A DNA stretch of 64,000 nucleotides from Isoetes taiwanensis (lineage: Eukaryota; Streptophyta; Lycopodiopsida; Isoetales; Isoetaceae), in contig JAJEKV010000002.1 in the NCBI GenBank assembly GCA_021234155.1, positions 10,594,725-10,658,724 on the forward strand, given 5' to 3'. Below, piece by piece: positions 11,411 through 23,076 of this stretch (its first letter is position 1; each line of letters begins with the position of its first letter). The notes beneath the pieces are model-generated. The model saw nothing but the letters and a program-made list of their open reading frames with translations. It searched no databases and had not been told where the DNA came from. Position numbers and translations under genes: made by a program.

Positions 11411-11700
11411 CCCCCCTTTCTTCTTACACCTTGATAAGCTTACTGATCATTTCACCAGCTTACCTCAGGTTTTATCGTTTTCTAACCCGTCCAATGAGGA
11501 GAAGCCAGAACTAAGCGCCATTAACCAATACAAAGAAGACGCCGCTGCAGCAAGGAATCTTTGTTTGTGCGGAAGCTTTTTTAAGATTTTCTCAAGCGAG
11601 CTAAAGAGACTAAAAGCACAGGCGGGAAACACGAGTAAGTAAGAACAACTTGCAGAGAAAGATCGCTCGCAAAATAGAGTAGACAGGTTCTTTCATCAAA
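11411..11700 (-). promoter_or_regulatory. Presumed 5' untranslated/promoter region of the MADS-box gene
   Basis: The 290 bp upstream of the MADS ATG contain an inverted CCAAT (ATTGG near 11508) and a possible 5'-UTR donor (CTGAG|GTAAGC on the minus strand near 11463). No clear TATA box was identified. Assignment is by position. Confidence 0.3.
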
Positions 11701-11980
11701 CTACGGCACAAAAGGCCAGGAAGTGAACTTACAGAAGAAGATTTTAAGCCTAGGACGGAATGCGACGCGCCATAGCTAGATCGGACATAAAGAAATGCGC
11801 TGGATCTTGGTAAAGGGACAAATCACAAATGCAGGAAAAACTAGAGGTTGTTAAGAAGGCTTTAGACATCAAAAAAAGGATGATCGAGAGAGATGTTAAA
11901 TAAACTACAAACAAGATCGATCTTTAGTAGTCCTCCTCACACGAACTCTTAACATTGAAATATCGAAGGCCATGTCTCAT

Positions 11981-11998
11981 GTGGCCACATGTGGCCAC
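11981..11998. promoter_or_regulatory. Perfect 18-bp palindrome upstream of the MADS-box gene
   Basis: GTGGCCACATGTGGCCAC is a perfect palindrome made of two GTGGCCAC half-palindromes around an E-box-like CACATGTG. It lies about 570 bp upstream of the MADS start codon. A dimeric factor site is possible, but nothing else supports it. Confidence 0.35.
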
Positions 11999-11999
11999 C

Positions 12000-13950
12000 A
12001 TATATGCCACATTTGGGACCACCCACTTTTTGTACCATAACCTTGGGTACTGAGTTCTAAGTACCAATGTGTTCTCCCTTCTATCACCATGATGGTGATG
12101 TCCATGGCCATAGTCCATCCATTTTAAGTCAATTCACACTATTCCCCTTGGGCCCTTGCCTCATGTGTGTGCGCTTCTAGTCTTGCCTTTCTCGATCTCA
12201 CTCTGTTCCTGTGGCCCTGCTCTGATGTTCTCGCCCTATTCCTGGCTAGCTCTAACTCCAGCTCATCTTCAAAGTTTTCACTAACGTGCCTTTTCAAAGC
12301 ATTAGAAGAAACTGTGCTTCGAATCTTGCAGCAAATTGCCATTCTGAGTCTGGCAACCACTGTAACCCTAGAGTGAAATTGTCGCTTTAAGCTACTTTAG
12401 GTTGGTGTTCTCCATCCCTAATTATTATGCCAGTACTTTCATAGGCTAGGTCTCTGACTGAGCTTCAATTTCGCTGACCCATTGTGCTCTGGGTAATTCG
12501 TCATTCTATGGCAATTTGGTATGCTTAAGCCATCAAACAATTGGCATATCCTATGGGCATTTGGCTTTTCATTAAGAATGGCTCATCATGCTTCTTGGCA
12601 ATCCTTTTATGTTTTTAGTTGAAGCAGACTGCCCCTTAGGTATGGCAAAAGGGTCAATGTCCAACCTGCAAGTTCCATTAACTTACTATACATTTCATCA
12701 TCAAATTATGCATTACAGTTTTCAAGTTTATCACATATATTGCAATCATTATATGTGAATCACGCTTTGGGTACATCATCACCCTAAACGAATTTTTTAT
12801 TATGCAATTTTTTTTACATTAAAATTGGAAAAGAAAATTTAATGCAATGCTGAAAATGATGGTCTTTACATAAGTAAAATTGGTTATCCAAGGTCAAATG
12901 GCAAATGAAACAAACAAAAGTATGAATAACATAAGGAAAAACTCGAATACAAGCCTTGAGGCATAGCCTGGGAGCAAAGAACATAGAGAGTAGTAGTGTA
13001 GCCACAGATAGAAGATGAATAGTAATAGCACGAAAAAAGAGAGACACAAAAAGGTGTTTGAGCAACTTATTTCAAAAAAAACTATGTTATTCATGAACTT
13101 ACCAATGTTTTTTGAATTTTTAGCAGGGTTGCCTAACCCGAAGTGCAAGTTTTCCCGAAAATCTAGCCTATCCATGTGTTTGTCCACGTGGGCACCCACG
13201 TCACCGAAACTTAATTGCTTTTCATGACCACGTCCGCAAAATTCCTCTTCGGCCTCCGACCCTTCTAGAAACAGACTTTGCTAACTGGAGCTATGGCATC
13301 TATGGCGTGTGCAGCGTTGGCTTGCCGTTGGTCCGAAACATACGTTTTGCACCAAGCTATCTCTGTACCCATCCTCATCTCCTGAGTTTTGTCACCTGCA
13401 TTACGGCAAAATTCAATAGGCCTAGGTTTTTTTTGGATACTCCGATGGCCTTCAAAACATAGAGCATTGTTGTGTTTATGGCATGCGATTGGAGAGAAAA
13501 TCATCTTTTCTTCAATGAGCGACATTAGACAATGACTTGCAGAGGCGGGCAAATGGTTTATGTCATGGCATAGGAGTGTGGAAGCTTGGAGAGCATTGGT
13601 ATTTGCTTTTCAGAATTGGGAGCAGAAAAGAGGTCTATATGCTTTGGCCCAGTTAGCCTAAGATCTCTGCATATATTTATATTTTACTGCATAATATTTT
13701 GAATTCAATATTATATCACCATCTTGCTTGTATTAGGGATTAGATAGTTCGGTGCATCAAATTTAGGAAAACTGGACTTGTTGCCAATCTTATTGCACCA
13801 CTTAAGACATGACTAGTATTCACTATTCAAACCAAAATCCTGACATCTTTGTTAATTGAGTCCGTGTAGAGATTATTAGTGTTTGATAGTGCTCGATAGA
13901 TTACTGAACTTAGTGCTTGATCACAAATTGTGTCTAGTAAGTTTCAAGGT
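12000..13950. other. Intergenic DNA, no gene recognised
   Basis: Only short overlapping frames on both strands, for example 12139-12376, with no conserved domain. Nothing else is seen. Confidence 0.5.
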
Positions 13951-14046
13951 GAGAATAGAATAGAATAGGTTTTTTATCGTCCAGGGAGACCAATTGGCCT
14001 ATGGGACCCAAACAAAAAGAGAGCAGCAAGCGTATTACTGTCAGAA

Positions 14047-15724
14047 TTAACCCCCCCCCTCCCCGAAGGGTTTTCGAGGGAAAAAACTTAGCAGTAATAA
14101 GTATGCTGGCACGCTGTACAATTGTATGGGACAGTTCAATATTGTCCCAGAGGACACAATTTGAGTCCGTGCATCCATTACCTCCTGGACATATGACCCC
14201 AACAAACCCATTGAAGCCGTATTCAATAACTCATGCAACGGTTGGCCAAGCACTAGTAATCGAACATACCGCTCTCGGATATGGGCAAACGCTGGGCAGA
14301 TCTGGAGGGCATGATATTCACCCTCTCGTGCTTCCTCTGGCAAAGCCTTTCCTCTCGTGCTTCCTGAGCCCAACGTCCTGTCTCAATGCGGAGACGATGT
14401 GCACCCGTGCGAATGGAAGCTATAAGTCTCAAGCCTTCTTCATGGGCAAATGGGTGTCTGAGATCTTTGGTGTGGGCCTCTCGTGAGCCTAGGATTGACT
14501 TCTTTGTTGATAGTGTGCCCGAATTAACGTCGTCGAGCATCGCATCCCAGAGCTTGCGAAGGAAAGTAGCATCTAGATACAGCTTAAGTGCCTTGTGATC
14601 TTTCTTTGTCCATACCTGTACACATCTGTTTGCCTGTACACCCCAGCGTGAGAACCACTGAGCTTGCTTGTTCTTCCAGCAGGCTTTCAGGCGTTGGTGA
14701 CCCATCGCCACGGCCAAAGCAAGGTTGGGCAAACGTGTAACACTCATAGCGACCACCTTCTGGAAGTAAATAATATGGCGTTCCAATGCAGCCCGTTGAA
14801 GGGGTAGAAAACCTGTCTCTTGGAGTAGGATCTGGTCTGGTACTGTGGACTTTACCCCAAGGACTCGTGCCAAGAAGGTTTTCTGCACCTACTCGAGGTC
14901 ATTCTAGGTGTTGAGGGATATCACCGGACCCCATACTTTTGCCCCATACAAGAGGACCGGCTCGACCAAGGCCCTAAACAAGTATGACTGGTGGCCTTAG
15001 GCATACAACTCTGCCTTGTGGCTGTTGAACCTGCCGCGAACCACAACCTGATGGCCGCATCCCAGTGGGTGGTAGTAGAGAACTCGATTCCCAAGTACTT
15101 GTAGGTCGGAGCCACCTCTACATCTTTTCCCTGGTAAATGAATGAGGGAAGCCTTGGCTGACGGGATGATGAAACTAGCAGCACCCTAGTTTTGGCCAAG
15201 TTAACTCGCATGCCAGTGAATCGGCAAAAAGTGTCAAGAGCATCCAGGTGACGTTGCATGTCCTCTGGAGTATAGGCCATGAGGTTGACATCATCAGCAT
15301 GAGTTGCCGGATTGTGTGATACATGAGATGGGCGCTCATACCCCCGTGCTCAGAGAGCCAATCTTCCAGCTGGTCAATGTATAGGCCAAAGAATATGGGG
15401 GAGAGGGGGCAACCCTGACGCACTCCAATACTACTGATTACGGGATGTCCTGACGATGTGATACGGCCTGAACATGCCTCGTATAGCCTATATGTTGCAT
15501 TCTGCAACTCAAGGGGGGTCCCCAGCTGACGCAGTCTGTTCCATAACTTGTCCCGGGGCACTGTGTCAAAAGATTTTGTGAAATCCACGAAACAACAATA
15601 CAGGTTTTGTCGGTGATTCCTGCTATCCTCAATTAGTGTGCGCAGAGTGAAGATATGATCAATGGTGGAATGCTTGGGCCGAAAGCCTGCTTGTGTGAGA
15701 GCTCGCACATCTGTCTCCTCTGCT
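14047..15724 (-). pseudogene. LINE-1 ORF2, 3' part: reverse transcriptase core and C-terminus
   Basis: Reverse transcriptase motifs in order: AGFRPKHSTIDHIFTLR, YCCFVDFTKSFDTVPRD, GVRQGCPLSPIFFGLYIDQL, then HADDVNLMA in place of the usual YADD box, reached only after a frameshift near 15300. The C-terminal part (14888 downward) has LRIETGRW and a Cys/His-rich end (EEYHALQICPAFAHIRE) also seen in LINE-2, LINE-3 and LINE-5. The altered YADD and several frameshifts make it non-functional. It joins directly to the 17.5-19.2 kb part once the inserted element is removed. Confidence 0.9.
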
Positions 15725-15896
15725 CATACAGAATAGGCAGTTTGCGACGTCGTTTGCGACGTCTTAGCGACGTAACAAGAACATCAAACGTCGCATGCAC
15801 ACGCTGTAATAACGTTTCCCGCTCGTCGCAAATGACGTCGCCGTGGATTCGTCGCAGCGCGACGTCACGTCGCATGTGCGATGCCACGTCGCATGT

Positions 15897-16152
15897 GCAA
15901 TGTATTAGCGACGTCATGGACGTCCCAAATATGTATAAAATATGTCCTTATGACGTTTTACAGACGTTGCTCATATGTTGCTAAGACGTACATATATGTG
16001 CGCCCAAAATGTTTTTTCGTGGACTTGAACTCGTAACCTCTGGCTAACAAACCTGAGGCCTTACCAACACCACAATAACTCATATTTGTATTTATTCCAT
16101 GTTTGTTCTTTAAGTCGCAATGAGACGTTGCAGTTGCGACGTGATACGTCGC
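15897..16152. repeat. Internal 256-bp direct repeat of the CACTA-like element, copy 1
   Basis: Nearly identical to 16931-17186. It contains TTAGCGACGTCATGGACGTC and, read on the minus strand, a tRNA-like stretch with a B box (GTTCAAGTC, near 16022-16030) and an A-box-like GGTGTTGGTAAGG (near 16058-16070). Confidence 0.85.
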
Positions 16153-16930
16153 TAGTGCACTTTCACCTTCTCTGTTTTGCCCAATTTGTTTTAGTTTATG
16201 GATCTACCTCTGTTTCCAAGCTTATAATCACGCTTTTGAGCTTTATTTTCGTAATGCAATATTTGTTTCTTGTTCTTTTCTATTTTCGCTTCATCTGTAA
16301 CAAGGGCATGCTTATTTTGTTGTGTAGTTTTGCAGGTTTTCCCTTTCCCTGTTCTGTTTTCAGACGATATTGAAATTTCCCCTGTTCTCGGCCTATTTCT
16401 AAGCTGGCAAGTTTGCTTTTCACATATCTCTTTTCGGTTTTCTTGTGGTAGCATGCATTTGTATGGAAACACAAGCTATGGTCTACATCTGCACTGAACG
16501 GTGCCTCTAGGAACTGTCTGTCACCCTGTGTTTTTTCTTTTACCAGCCTCATGCTTCGGTTCTACATTTTAAGCCCCGTTTCTGTAATGCTCGACCAAGT
16601 ATTAAGGGCATGCTTTGCACCTCAGCAACCTGTTATGCCCCCAAAATTTATTCTTAAAGAGTTACCTCGGCCGCTTTCCCGACCCCATGTTTACCTGCGC
16701 GTCTCTGTACTCTTACCCTGTGTGAATTCCTTGGCTGCCTCTGCTTTTACCTTGTTCTTCTTTGGCCGGAATCGAGAGCTTCTCTGCGCTAGTAAGAAAG
16801 ATTAAAAAATTCCTTTCTGGCACGAATTTTCTATTTATGTTTGTAGATATCAGTTATTTATTTTATAGGGGGGTAATTATGCAAGTTTCTTTTCCTATTT
16901 GGTAATGGTTGCCATTTATTTATTCATCAT

Positions 16931-17186
16931 GCAATGTATTAGCGACGTCATGGACGTCCCAAATATGTATAAAATATGTCCTTATGACGTTTTACAGACG
17001 TCGCTCATATGTTGCTAAGACGTACATATATGTGCGCCCAAAATGATTTTTCGTGAACTTGAACTCGTAACCTCTGGCTAACAAACCTGAGGCCTTACCA
17101 ACACCACAATAACTCATATTTGCATTTATTCCATGTTTATTCTTTAAGTCGCAATGAGACGTTGCAGTTGCGACGTGATACGTCGC
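16931..17186. repeat. Internal 256-bp direct repeat of the CACTA-like element, copy 2
   Basis: Second copy of 15897-16152 with few differences, including the tRNA-like B-box region. The two copies flank about 780 bp (16153-16930) of different composition that lacks GACGT motifs and holds only unrecognised short frames. That middle part may be captured host DNA. Confidence 0.85.
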
Positions 17187-17523
17187 AGTTTCACGTTGTA
17201 ATGACGTTGCACTTGCGACGTGATACGTCGCTAGTGCGACATGGCACGTAGTAGGCCATTGCGACGTCTGGCCAGACGTTCCAACTGTGACGTCTGACGT
17301 TCTACGTGCGACGTTGTTTGAATTTTGTGCAACGTCGTAGGAACGTACTCGATTTTTGCCATTACGACGCCTTACCAGACGTTCCAATTGCGACGTGGGA
17401 CGTTCTATCTGCGACGTCGTTTAAATTTTACGCGACGTCATAGGTACGTACGCGATTTTTGCGACGTGGACGTTTCATATACGTCGCAAACTGACGTCGC
17501 AAACAACCCATTCTCTAGTAGTG

Positions 17524-19177
17524 ATTGTCAGCCGCTGCTCAAGGATGCCAGCCAACAGTTTTGCAAAGAGAGAGGCTGACCATAATAGTAAGATAGTTGG
17601 CTGGGCATTGAGGGTCCCCTGCCTTGTATATGGGCACAACTGTACTAGTGGTCCACTGCGAAGGGAAGCCTTCTTGCAATGCTTTATTGAATAATGCCGT
17701 GAGGACAGGCACTAGTGGAGGCCCAGCCCATTTCAGAAGCTCCTCCTGCATGCTATCTAAATCTGTTGCCTTCCCATTAGCTAAGCATTGTAGGCCCATG
17801 ATGACATCCCCCTCTGTGATGACTAGAGCCATGCCTATCTGTGGAGGGACTGGTGCCCGGCCCCCGAGCGGATAATAAAATTGTTGCAAGTACTGTACCC
17901 ATTGGTCCGAGGTGATGTTCCCGGTGGGCTGTAGAACCTTGCTCAATACCCTTCTCCAGAATATCTTGGGATGCCGATCCAGGAGACCAAACATCTATTG
18001 CTGGTGCTCTGCGAGGTATCTGGCTTTCTTGTTCTTGAGGAAGGAGCGGTATTGACTGATGGCCTGTGGGCGGGACTTGGGATCAGTGACTTGCCAGAGT
18101 TCGCGTTTGAGCTCCCGATACTCATCATCGAACCATCTGTTGCGGGGTAAGGTGGTAGCACCCGAGGTTCTCCGTGAGCGGCCTCTCCCAAAGCATCTCT
18201 CAGCAGCTGTTAGAAGCAGGTGAGTCAGCTGAACAGATTGCTGTTGAAGTGTGGGGAGTTGCACTAGTGCCATGAGGATCATGCTCAGCAAAATGGGTAT
18301 AGGTCCTCGATTACGGTAGTCCAGCGGTACCGGGGCACAGGGTGTTGAGGCAGTAGATGCACGGGGAGCCTGCCAACGTATATGCACGAACAGGGGCTGG
18401 TGGTCTGAGTCCACTTCCTCGTCCCGAGTGTCTGTTCCAATTGGAGAAATTGGTAACCAGGTGCAGATCCTATTCCTCAACTAGCAGGTAATCCACCACA
18501 CTGAAGCCGCCCTCTTGGTTCTCCTGTCTACAGGTGCTGTGGCTGGAAGACGGCCATTGTGCCAACCCATTACAAATAACCAGGTCAAAGATACTACCCA
18601 ACAACAACAACTGCCTACCATAGCGCGAAATATGGTTGTCATCTGATATCCTTGACCAAGCTACCTCTGCGGGGTTCAACTGCAAGACGCCCTCTACCAG
18701 GGGCTCAAATTTTGGGACCTGCTCGGCTCCTGTGCATGCATTAAAGTCGCCAAACAACATAACCTTGCCCAACTATTTGTGCTGCTGTATGTCATCATAT
18801 AGATCGACATAGGGCTCCAATCTATCCACACCCGAATGAGTGTTATAAAAGTTGCTCTTGGCATGTAGAAAGTAGCATGCTGCTATGAAGAGGATGCTGC
18901 CACTGTCATGCTGCATGCGCAACCACAAATAGCGATTGTATTTGTCCATTTTGTGCAGTGAGACTGAGTGCCCCAAGGTTGCACGATAGTAGCAGGCAAC
19001 CCCCCCATGCCCTCGCTTGCCTGTGCACTCGTTGAAGACCGAAAAATGCAGATAGACTGGGAGGTTCGGCAGTCTGTGCCCTGCATGTTCCCATCTTTCC
19101 ACGAGGAAAATGAGATCCATAGCTGGTGCAATAGAGTTGAGACTCTCCCATTTCTGCCAAGGGAAGCAAGATACCAT
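17524..19177 (-). pseudogene. LINE-1 ORF2, 5' part: APE endonuclease and start of reverse transcriptase
   Basis: The endonuclease region shows GHGGVACYYR, then VMLFGDFNACTG near 18730, DYLLVEE near 18480 and SDHQPLFVHIRW near 18400, in the order expected for an APE-type nuclease that nicks target DNA. Downstream come FWRRVL, NITSDQWVQYLQQFYYPLG and LANGKATDLDSMQEELLKW, the LINE linker and N-terminal reverse transcriptase region. Several frameshifts separate these blocks. It ends at the insertion at 17523 and continues at 15724. Confidence 0.9.
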
Positions 19178-19192
19178 CCGGAGGCACAGTTC

Positions 19193-20209
19193 CTATTTGT
19201 TGGCATTTGATGTAGACACTCGATGATCTGTTCCGGTTGCAGGGGAAGCAGTGTGCGGCACCTGAGCAACACTTGCAAGAGCAGTGGGAGCAGCGGGAGC
19301 AGGAGGTGCAGTAGGGGTACTGGTGGCAGTAGCAGGAGTGGCAGCAGCTTGACGCATTGCATCGGTGACCTCAGCAGGTGACGGCCAAAAAATGCGAAGC
19401 TTGCCTCGGACCAGGCCTGTAGTGCCCCCTCGATGGTGGACGTCCCTGACTTGAGCCAGCTGTTGCCGGCGGGACTCCTGTTGCATCGGAGTAAGATCCT
19501 GGTCGATATACAGGGTAGTCCCCTTCAATTGCCCACTCTGGCGCAAAATTGCCTCACGTACTCGCATGTCTGCCACCGTGAAGGTGACAACGTGTGGGCG
19601 ATCTGTGCATTGAGCCCCAAGGCGGCTTGCTCGAACAATGTGGACTGTGGTCTGAAATGCCATGCGAGATAGGATCTGATCCTAGATGCGCTTGGTAAGA
19701 TCCTCTCCTGCCTCCTCTGAGAGTCCACGTACCACCACATTATGACGTCGTCGGCCCTGCTCTTGCTGCTCACTGAGTCTCGGGGCAACGTTAGCTGTCC
19801 CAGCAGGTGATGCCTGTTGTCTGGAGTGCGTGGACTGTTCACAGCAAGGGCGGTGTGGTATGCGAGATGGAACAGGTGGTGTCTATTTGCCTAGTTGGCG
19901 ACTTGTGTGCTGTTGGGCATGTGGGTTTGTCTGGCCCCGTGTTGCGGACTCTGCTGCCTGGAGTCGGAAGCCTGGGTCCTGTTGAAATCTCTGCTGCCTG
20001 GCCAACTTATTCGTGCACTGCCATAAATGTTCATGGACCTCTGCATGGAGACCCCTGCCTTGCTGGGTAATGGTTGCTCGGAGCTCCTGTATCTCCTGAT
20101 CTTGTGTCTGCCTTGCTGGGTAATGGTTGTTCGGAGCTCTTGTATCTCCTGATGGTGAGAGAAATTGCGTTGTAGTGGTGTTGTTGAGCCACAGGTTGCT
20201 TGAAGACAT
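19193..20209 (-). pseudogene. LINE-1 ORF1, RNA-binding-type protein
   Basis: The N-terminal part (MSSSNLWLNN onward) includes a helical stretch with DQEIQELRATITQQG that is partly duplicated at DNA level (20056-20155, a repeat of about 50 bp). The C-terminal part (HVVTFTVADMRVREAILRQS, then KGTTLYIDQDLTPMQQESRR) resembles the RRM-like and C-terminal region of L1-type ORF1 proteins that coat element RNA. Frame changes occur near 19842 and 19660. The same arrangement is seen in LINE-2. Confidence 0.7.
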
Positions 20210-20357
20210 GAAGCAACATCACATGTACCTTATGGCCATGGAGGATCTGCAAAAGAAAAGGCATAACCTTGATATTTGAGATATGTAATAGCACCTTCAT
20301 CCTTGTTAAGCAAAAAATGACTTGAGCTTAGAATCACGTACTTAACTTATATTTTTT

Positions 20358-20639
20358 TTGTTAAATCCATGTGGTTTTAAGCACAGCTTTGACATCTATT
20401 GTGTGCACTTTAACCCGAAGCAAGGAGAGATGGTGTCCAAAGACAAAAAGAACTGCTATGTGTATCTAAAGCACAATTGTAACGGCTCTTGGAATGGGTG
20501 GGCCTCGAGGACATTTGTCTTAAGTTTGAATAAGAAGCTCAGGTTGGATAGGGAAAAAGGCTTGTTATTTTTTCATCAAGACAGGAGACTGTTAGAAGTC
20601 CAAGTGATTTTGGTGTGTATATGTGAGAAAGGAGTTTGA
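20358..20639 (+). CDS. Unrecognised 93-codon ORF
   Basis: An open frame just upstream of the LINE-1 5' end. It contains KNCYVYLKHNCNGSWNGW but no domain I know. It may be chance or an exon. Confidence 0.15.
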   Translation: MLNPCGFKHSFDIYCVHFNPKQGEMVSKDKKNCYVYLKHNCNGSWNGWASRTFVLSLNKKLRLDREKGLLFFHQDRRLLEVQVILVCICEKGV

Positions 20640-22132
20640 AGAATCAGCTGGCAGAGATCTGCAATAAACCTTTTTAAATGCATGCCACATCTTTACCCTA
20701 AGTTGTTGAACCTCTAAACTACTTGAATAGCAAGAAGCTTAAACACACAGGGCAAGAAGCAAGAAGGAATGTGAAGCAGGCAAAGAGAGTAGCTAAAATG
20801 ATTAAAAGAAAGAGTCAACTACATGTTTTACAGGACGGGAATGTCCATAACAAAACATGTAACAAATCATAAAGTCTATCTGAATGCCATGTAATTCTGT
20901 GATTTCATGGATCCTATAACTTGTTGTTACCTAGATCCACTAGTTACACAAGATGTGTATGAGCAAGCAGATGCATAACATAAATCTAGTTTTTAAAAAT
21001 AATTATATACCAATTTTTTAATATAATCAAATATAAACCTTATTGTGTAATCACAGGTTTCTGCAAGCCTAGATCCTGAAACTGTGCAAGAGCATTAACC
21101 GGATGGGTCTTGTAGATTTCAGATGGGCATTCCCACCTGGTAGATCACAATGAAATAAGCAGATTTTAATCCTAGTAATACTACTAACAATTGGATTATG
21201 AAGATTTGGGCCATTCTCTGGTAACATATATGGGGTAGGTCAGCTTGAAGGTAGCTAGTAGGTTATGCTAGCGTAACGTTAGTTGGCCTTTGGAATTGTC
21301 AGAGTTATATGGAATAACTGAGCAGATTATAAAGGATATAATCCGCATTTGTATCCATTTTGTCACACAATTGTAGGACAATTGTTTAGCTTAATTAGTA
21401 CTTGTTTATCGAGACTAGTTCGATCTTAGTTGTCATAGGACAATTGGTTCTGTCATTTTCTATATCATATACAATGCTTTTTGTGACTCTTCATAATAAT
21501 GTAATTTCTGCTAATGAGCTTATATACAGAATTATGGAAGTAGCTTCGATACGAGAGGAATAGATTTGTCTCAACAAATTCTGAAGGTAATAATCTTCTT
21601 TTTTATTTTTGAGCATGTTATGCCGCATGCGGCGTTCCCTTCCACTTTGCGTTCCCCCTAGCGGGACGCGGGTTATCGGAATTGAATGCCATGAATTTGA
21701 ATATCGAATTTTTTCATTTTCCTGCGTCTGGCATCCCTCAGTTCGAATCTTTTTTGCGAAGCGCCCTCACCATCAGACTTGCCTAAGACTTCTGCGTCTC
21801 AGATCTTTTATTCGCTTAAGAAGTGGGATCTCTATTTTCTCGGCTATGGCAGCTCCGGCAGGTTTGGCTAGGGCAGCTCCGACGGATTTGGTCCGAAGAA
21901 TAACATGTTCGATTTTGCATTAATATGGACCGAATGGGGCTTCTTCTGAGTTGGCCCATTTCCACGGCTAAATCTTTTTTCAACTGGGTATTCGCTCTTC
22001 CATTTCGAGTAGCAGGTTAGCATTGAATCAGTTCTTCTTCTTCTATTCTGTGCACAGTTTTTCCTGTTGTTTTTTTACCAGTATCTGTTGTCGTTTCTAT
22101 ATTTCTTCACTGAGAGACTGAGTAGAGCATGG
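20640..22132. other. Intergenic, no firm feature
   Basis: A short GC-richer patch at 21609-21923 has an open frame with a repeated GGCAGCTCCG; the rest is AT-rich. Nothing is recognised. Confidence 0.4.
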
Positions 22133-23076
22133 ATGCCTGAGAGGTCAAACAATTCTACAGGTCCTGCATCGCAAACCCAAAGGTATGATTTGATCTTTTC
22201 TTAGAATTTTTGGATTTGGTTACTTGACAGTCCGACATTCCAACATAATCTTATGTATGCTGGCATTAATTCTTAGTAGCTGGCATCGTGCAATTGGCAT
22301 CGTGCAATGGATACTGTCCAGAATGTATCATTTCAGCCAATGGATACTGTCCAGAGTGTTCCCCTTAAGCTCCTGCTTGATTATTCTCCGGAAATGCATC
22401 AAAATGCTAAAGTATTTCGTTATTGCAAAATGCAGGACCAACAACTTGGAGGTGTGTTTTTTTATATGTCTGGCATTTGAGTAGTTATTTTGCTGGCATT
22501 TGATTACTTATTTTGCAGTTTCTTCCCTCATGTATTTTACTTAAGCTTTGCTTGGGATATGGTTGGACGAATATGTACTGGCATCTCAGGTTCTCTCCCT
22601 TTCTGTGCAATATGCAGGTTTGTAATGACAGAGACTTTGTAACAATCTGTTTGAGGTATTTATAAGTGAGAATAATAAATCTGTGTAGGGTCAAATATGC
22701 TATCAGATCTGCACATCAAGTACTGGGATCAAACATTAGTTTAAAATCTGCTTAAAGTTGTATAGGATAAAATATATATACTATCATTAATGCATGCTAA
22801 TATGTTGCAAGATTTGCAATGATGCAACCTGTCAAGCTCTGCGTGTTCCTTTCCTTGTTATGGTAAGCAGTAATGGGAGACTAAGCAAATTGACTTGGAT
22901 CTAAGTTGGCAATGCAAAGTTGCAAGGTTTTGGCAGATATTTTGGCTCTGCAAAGTCGGAACATCTTAGGTTCTGTTCATTTTTTAGCTATTGGTCATGT
23001 TTCTTTCTCATTCCTTGGCAGTCCCCGGTGGTTTTTTGCAGCCGCAGCTCAGCATACTAGAAGGTTCTTTGCAGAG
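22133..23076 (+). CDS. Possible exons of a small unrecognised host gene
   Basis: Two well-formed exon candidates. At 22133-22182 an ATG opens MPERSNNSTGPASQTQ and ends at AAAG|GTATGA. At 23042-23076 a 35-nt segment is bounded by TTTTTTGCAG and GCAGAG|GTATGT. Other exons, if any, are not located, and the product is unknown. The splice signals are the only support. Confidence 0.25.

Larger units (their letters stand above)
15725..17523 (-). mobile_element. CACTA-like non-autonomous DNA transposon inside LINE-1
   Basis: The insert splits the LINE reverse transcriptase between RLT and AEETDVRA. Read on the minus strand, its end at 17523 begins CACTACTAGAGAATGGG, a CACTA-type terminus. The other end at about 15725 (TTCTGTATG on the minus strand) looks like a degraded partner of TTCTGTAGTG. 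Inside both ends come GTTTGCGACGTC motifs, and GCGACGT/ACGTCGC units are dense in the outer few hundred bases, as with subterminal repeats of CACTA elements. It holds no transposase, so it would depend on a partner element. The expected 3-bp target duplication is not clear. Superfamily assignment is inferred from termini. Confidence 0.65.
13951..20209 (-). mobile_element. LINE-1: nearly full-length non-LTR retrotransposon, interrupted
   Basis: Read on the minus strand: ORF1 (about 20209-19193), ORF2 with an APE-type endonuclease and reverse transcriptase, a 3' untranslated region with a G-run near 14055, the conserved end CCTGGACGATAAAA, and a (TATTC)n tail at 13951-13966. A CACTA-like element occupies 15725-17523. 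Without it the LINE is about 4.45 kb. Both ORFs carry frameshifts or stops, so it is inactive. It shares its 3' end and tail type with LINE-4 at 42.6 kb, and its ORF2 protein with LINE-2 and LINE-3. No target-site duplication was identified. Confidence 0.9.

Noticed and set aside
12139-12376. Overlapping ORFs on both strands
   Set aside because: Biased composition, no domain, and each looks like the shadow of the other.
21609-21923. 104-codon ORF in a GC-richer patch
   Set aside because: No recognised domain, splice context or strand partner; likely chance.
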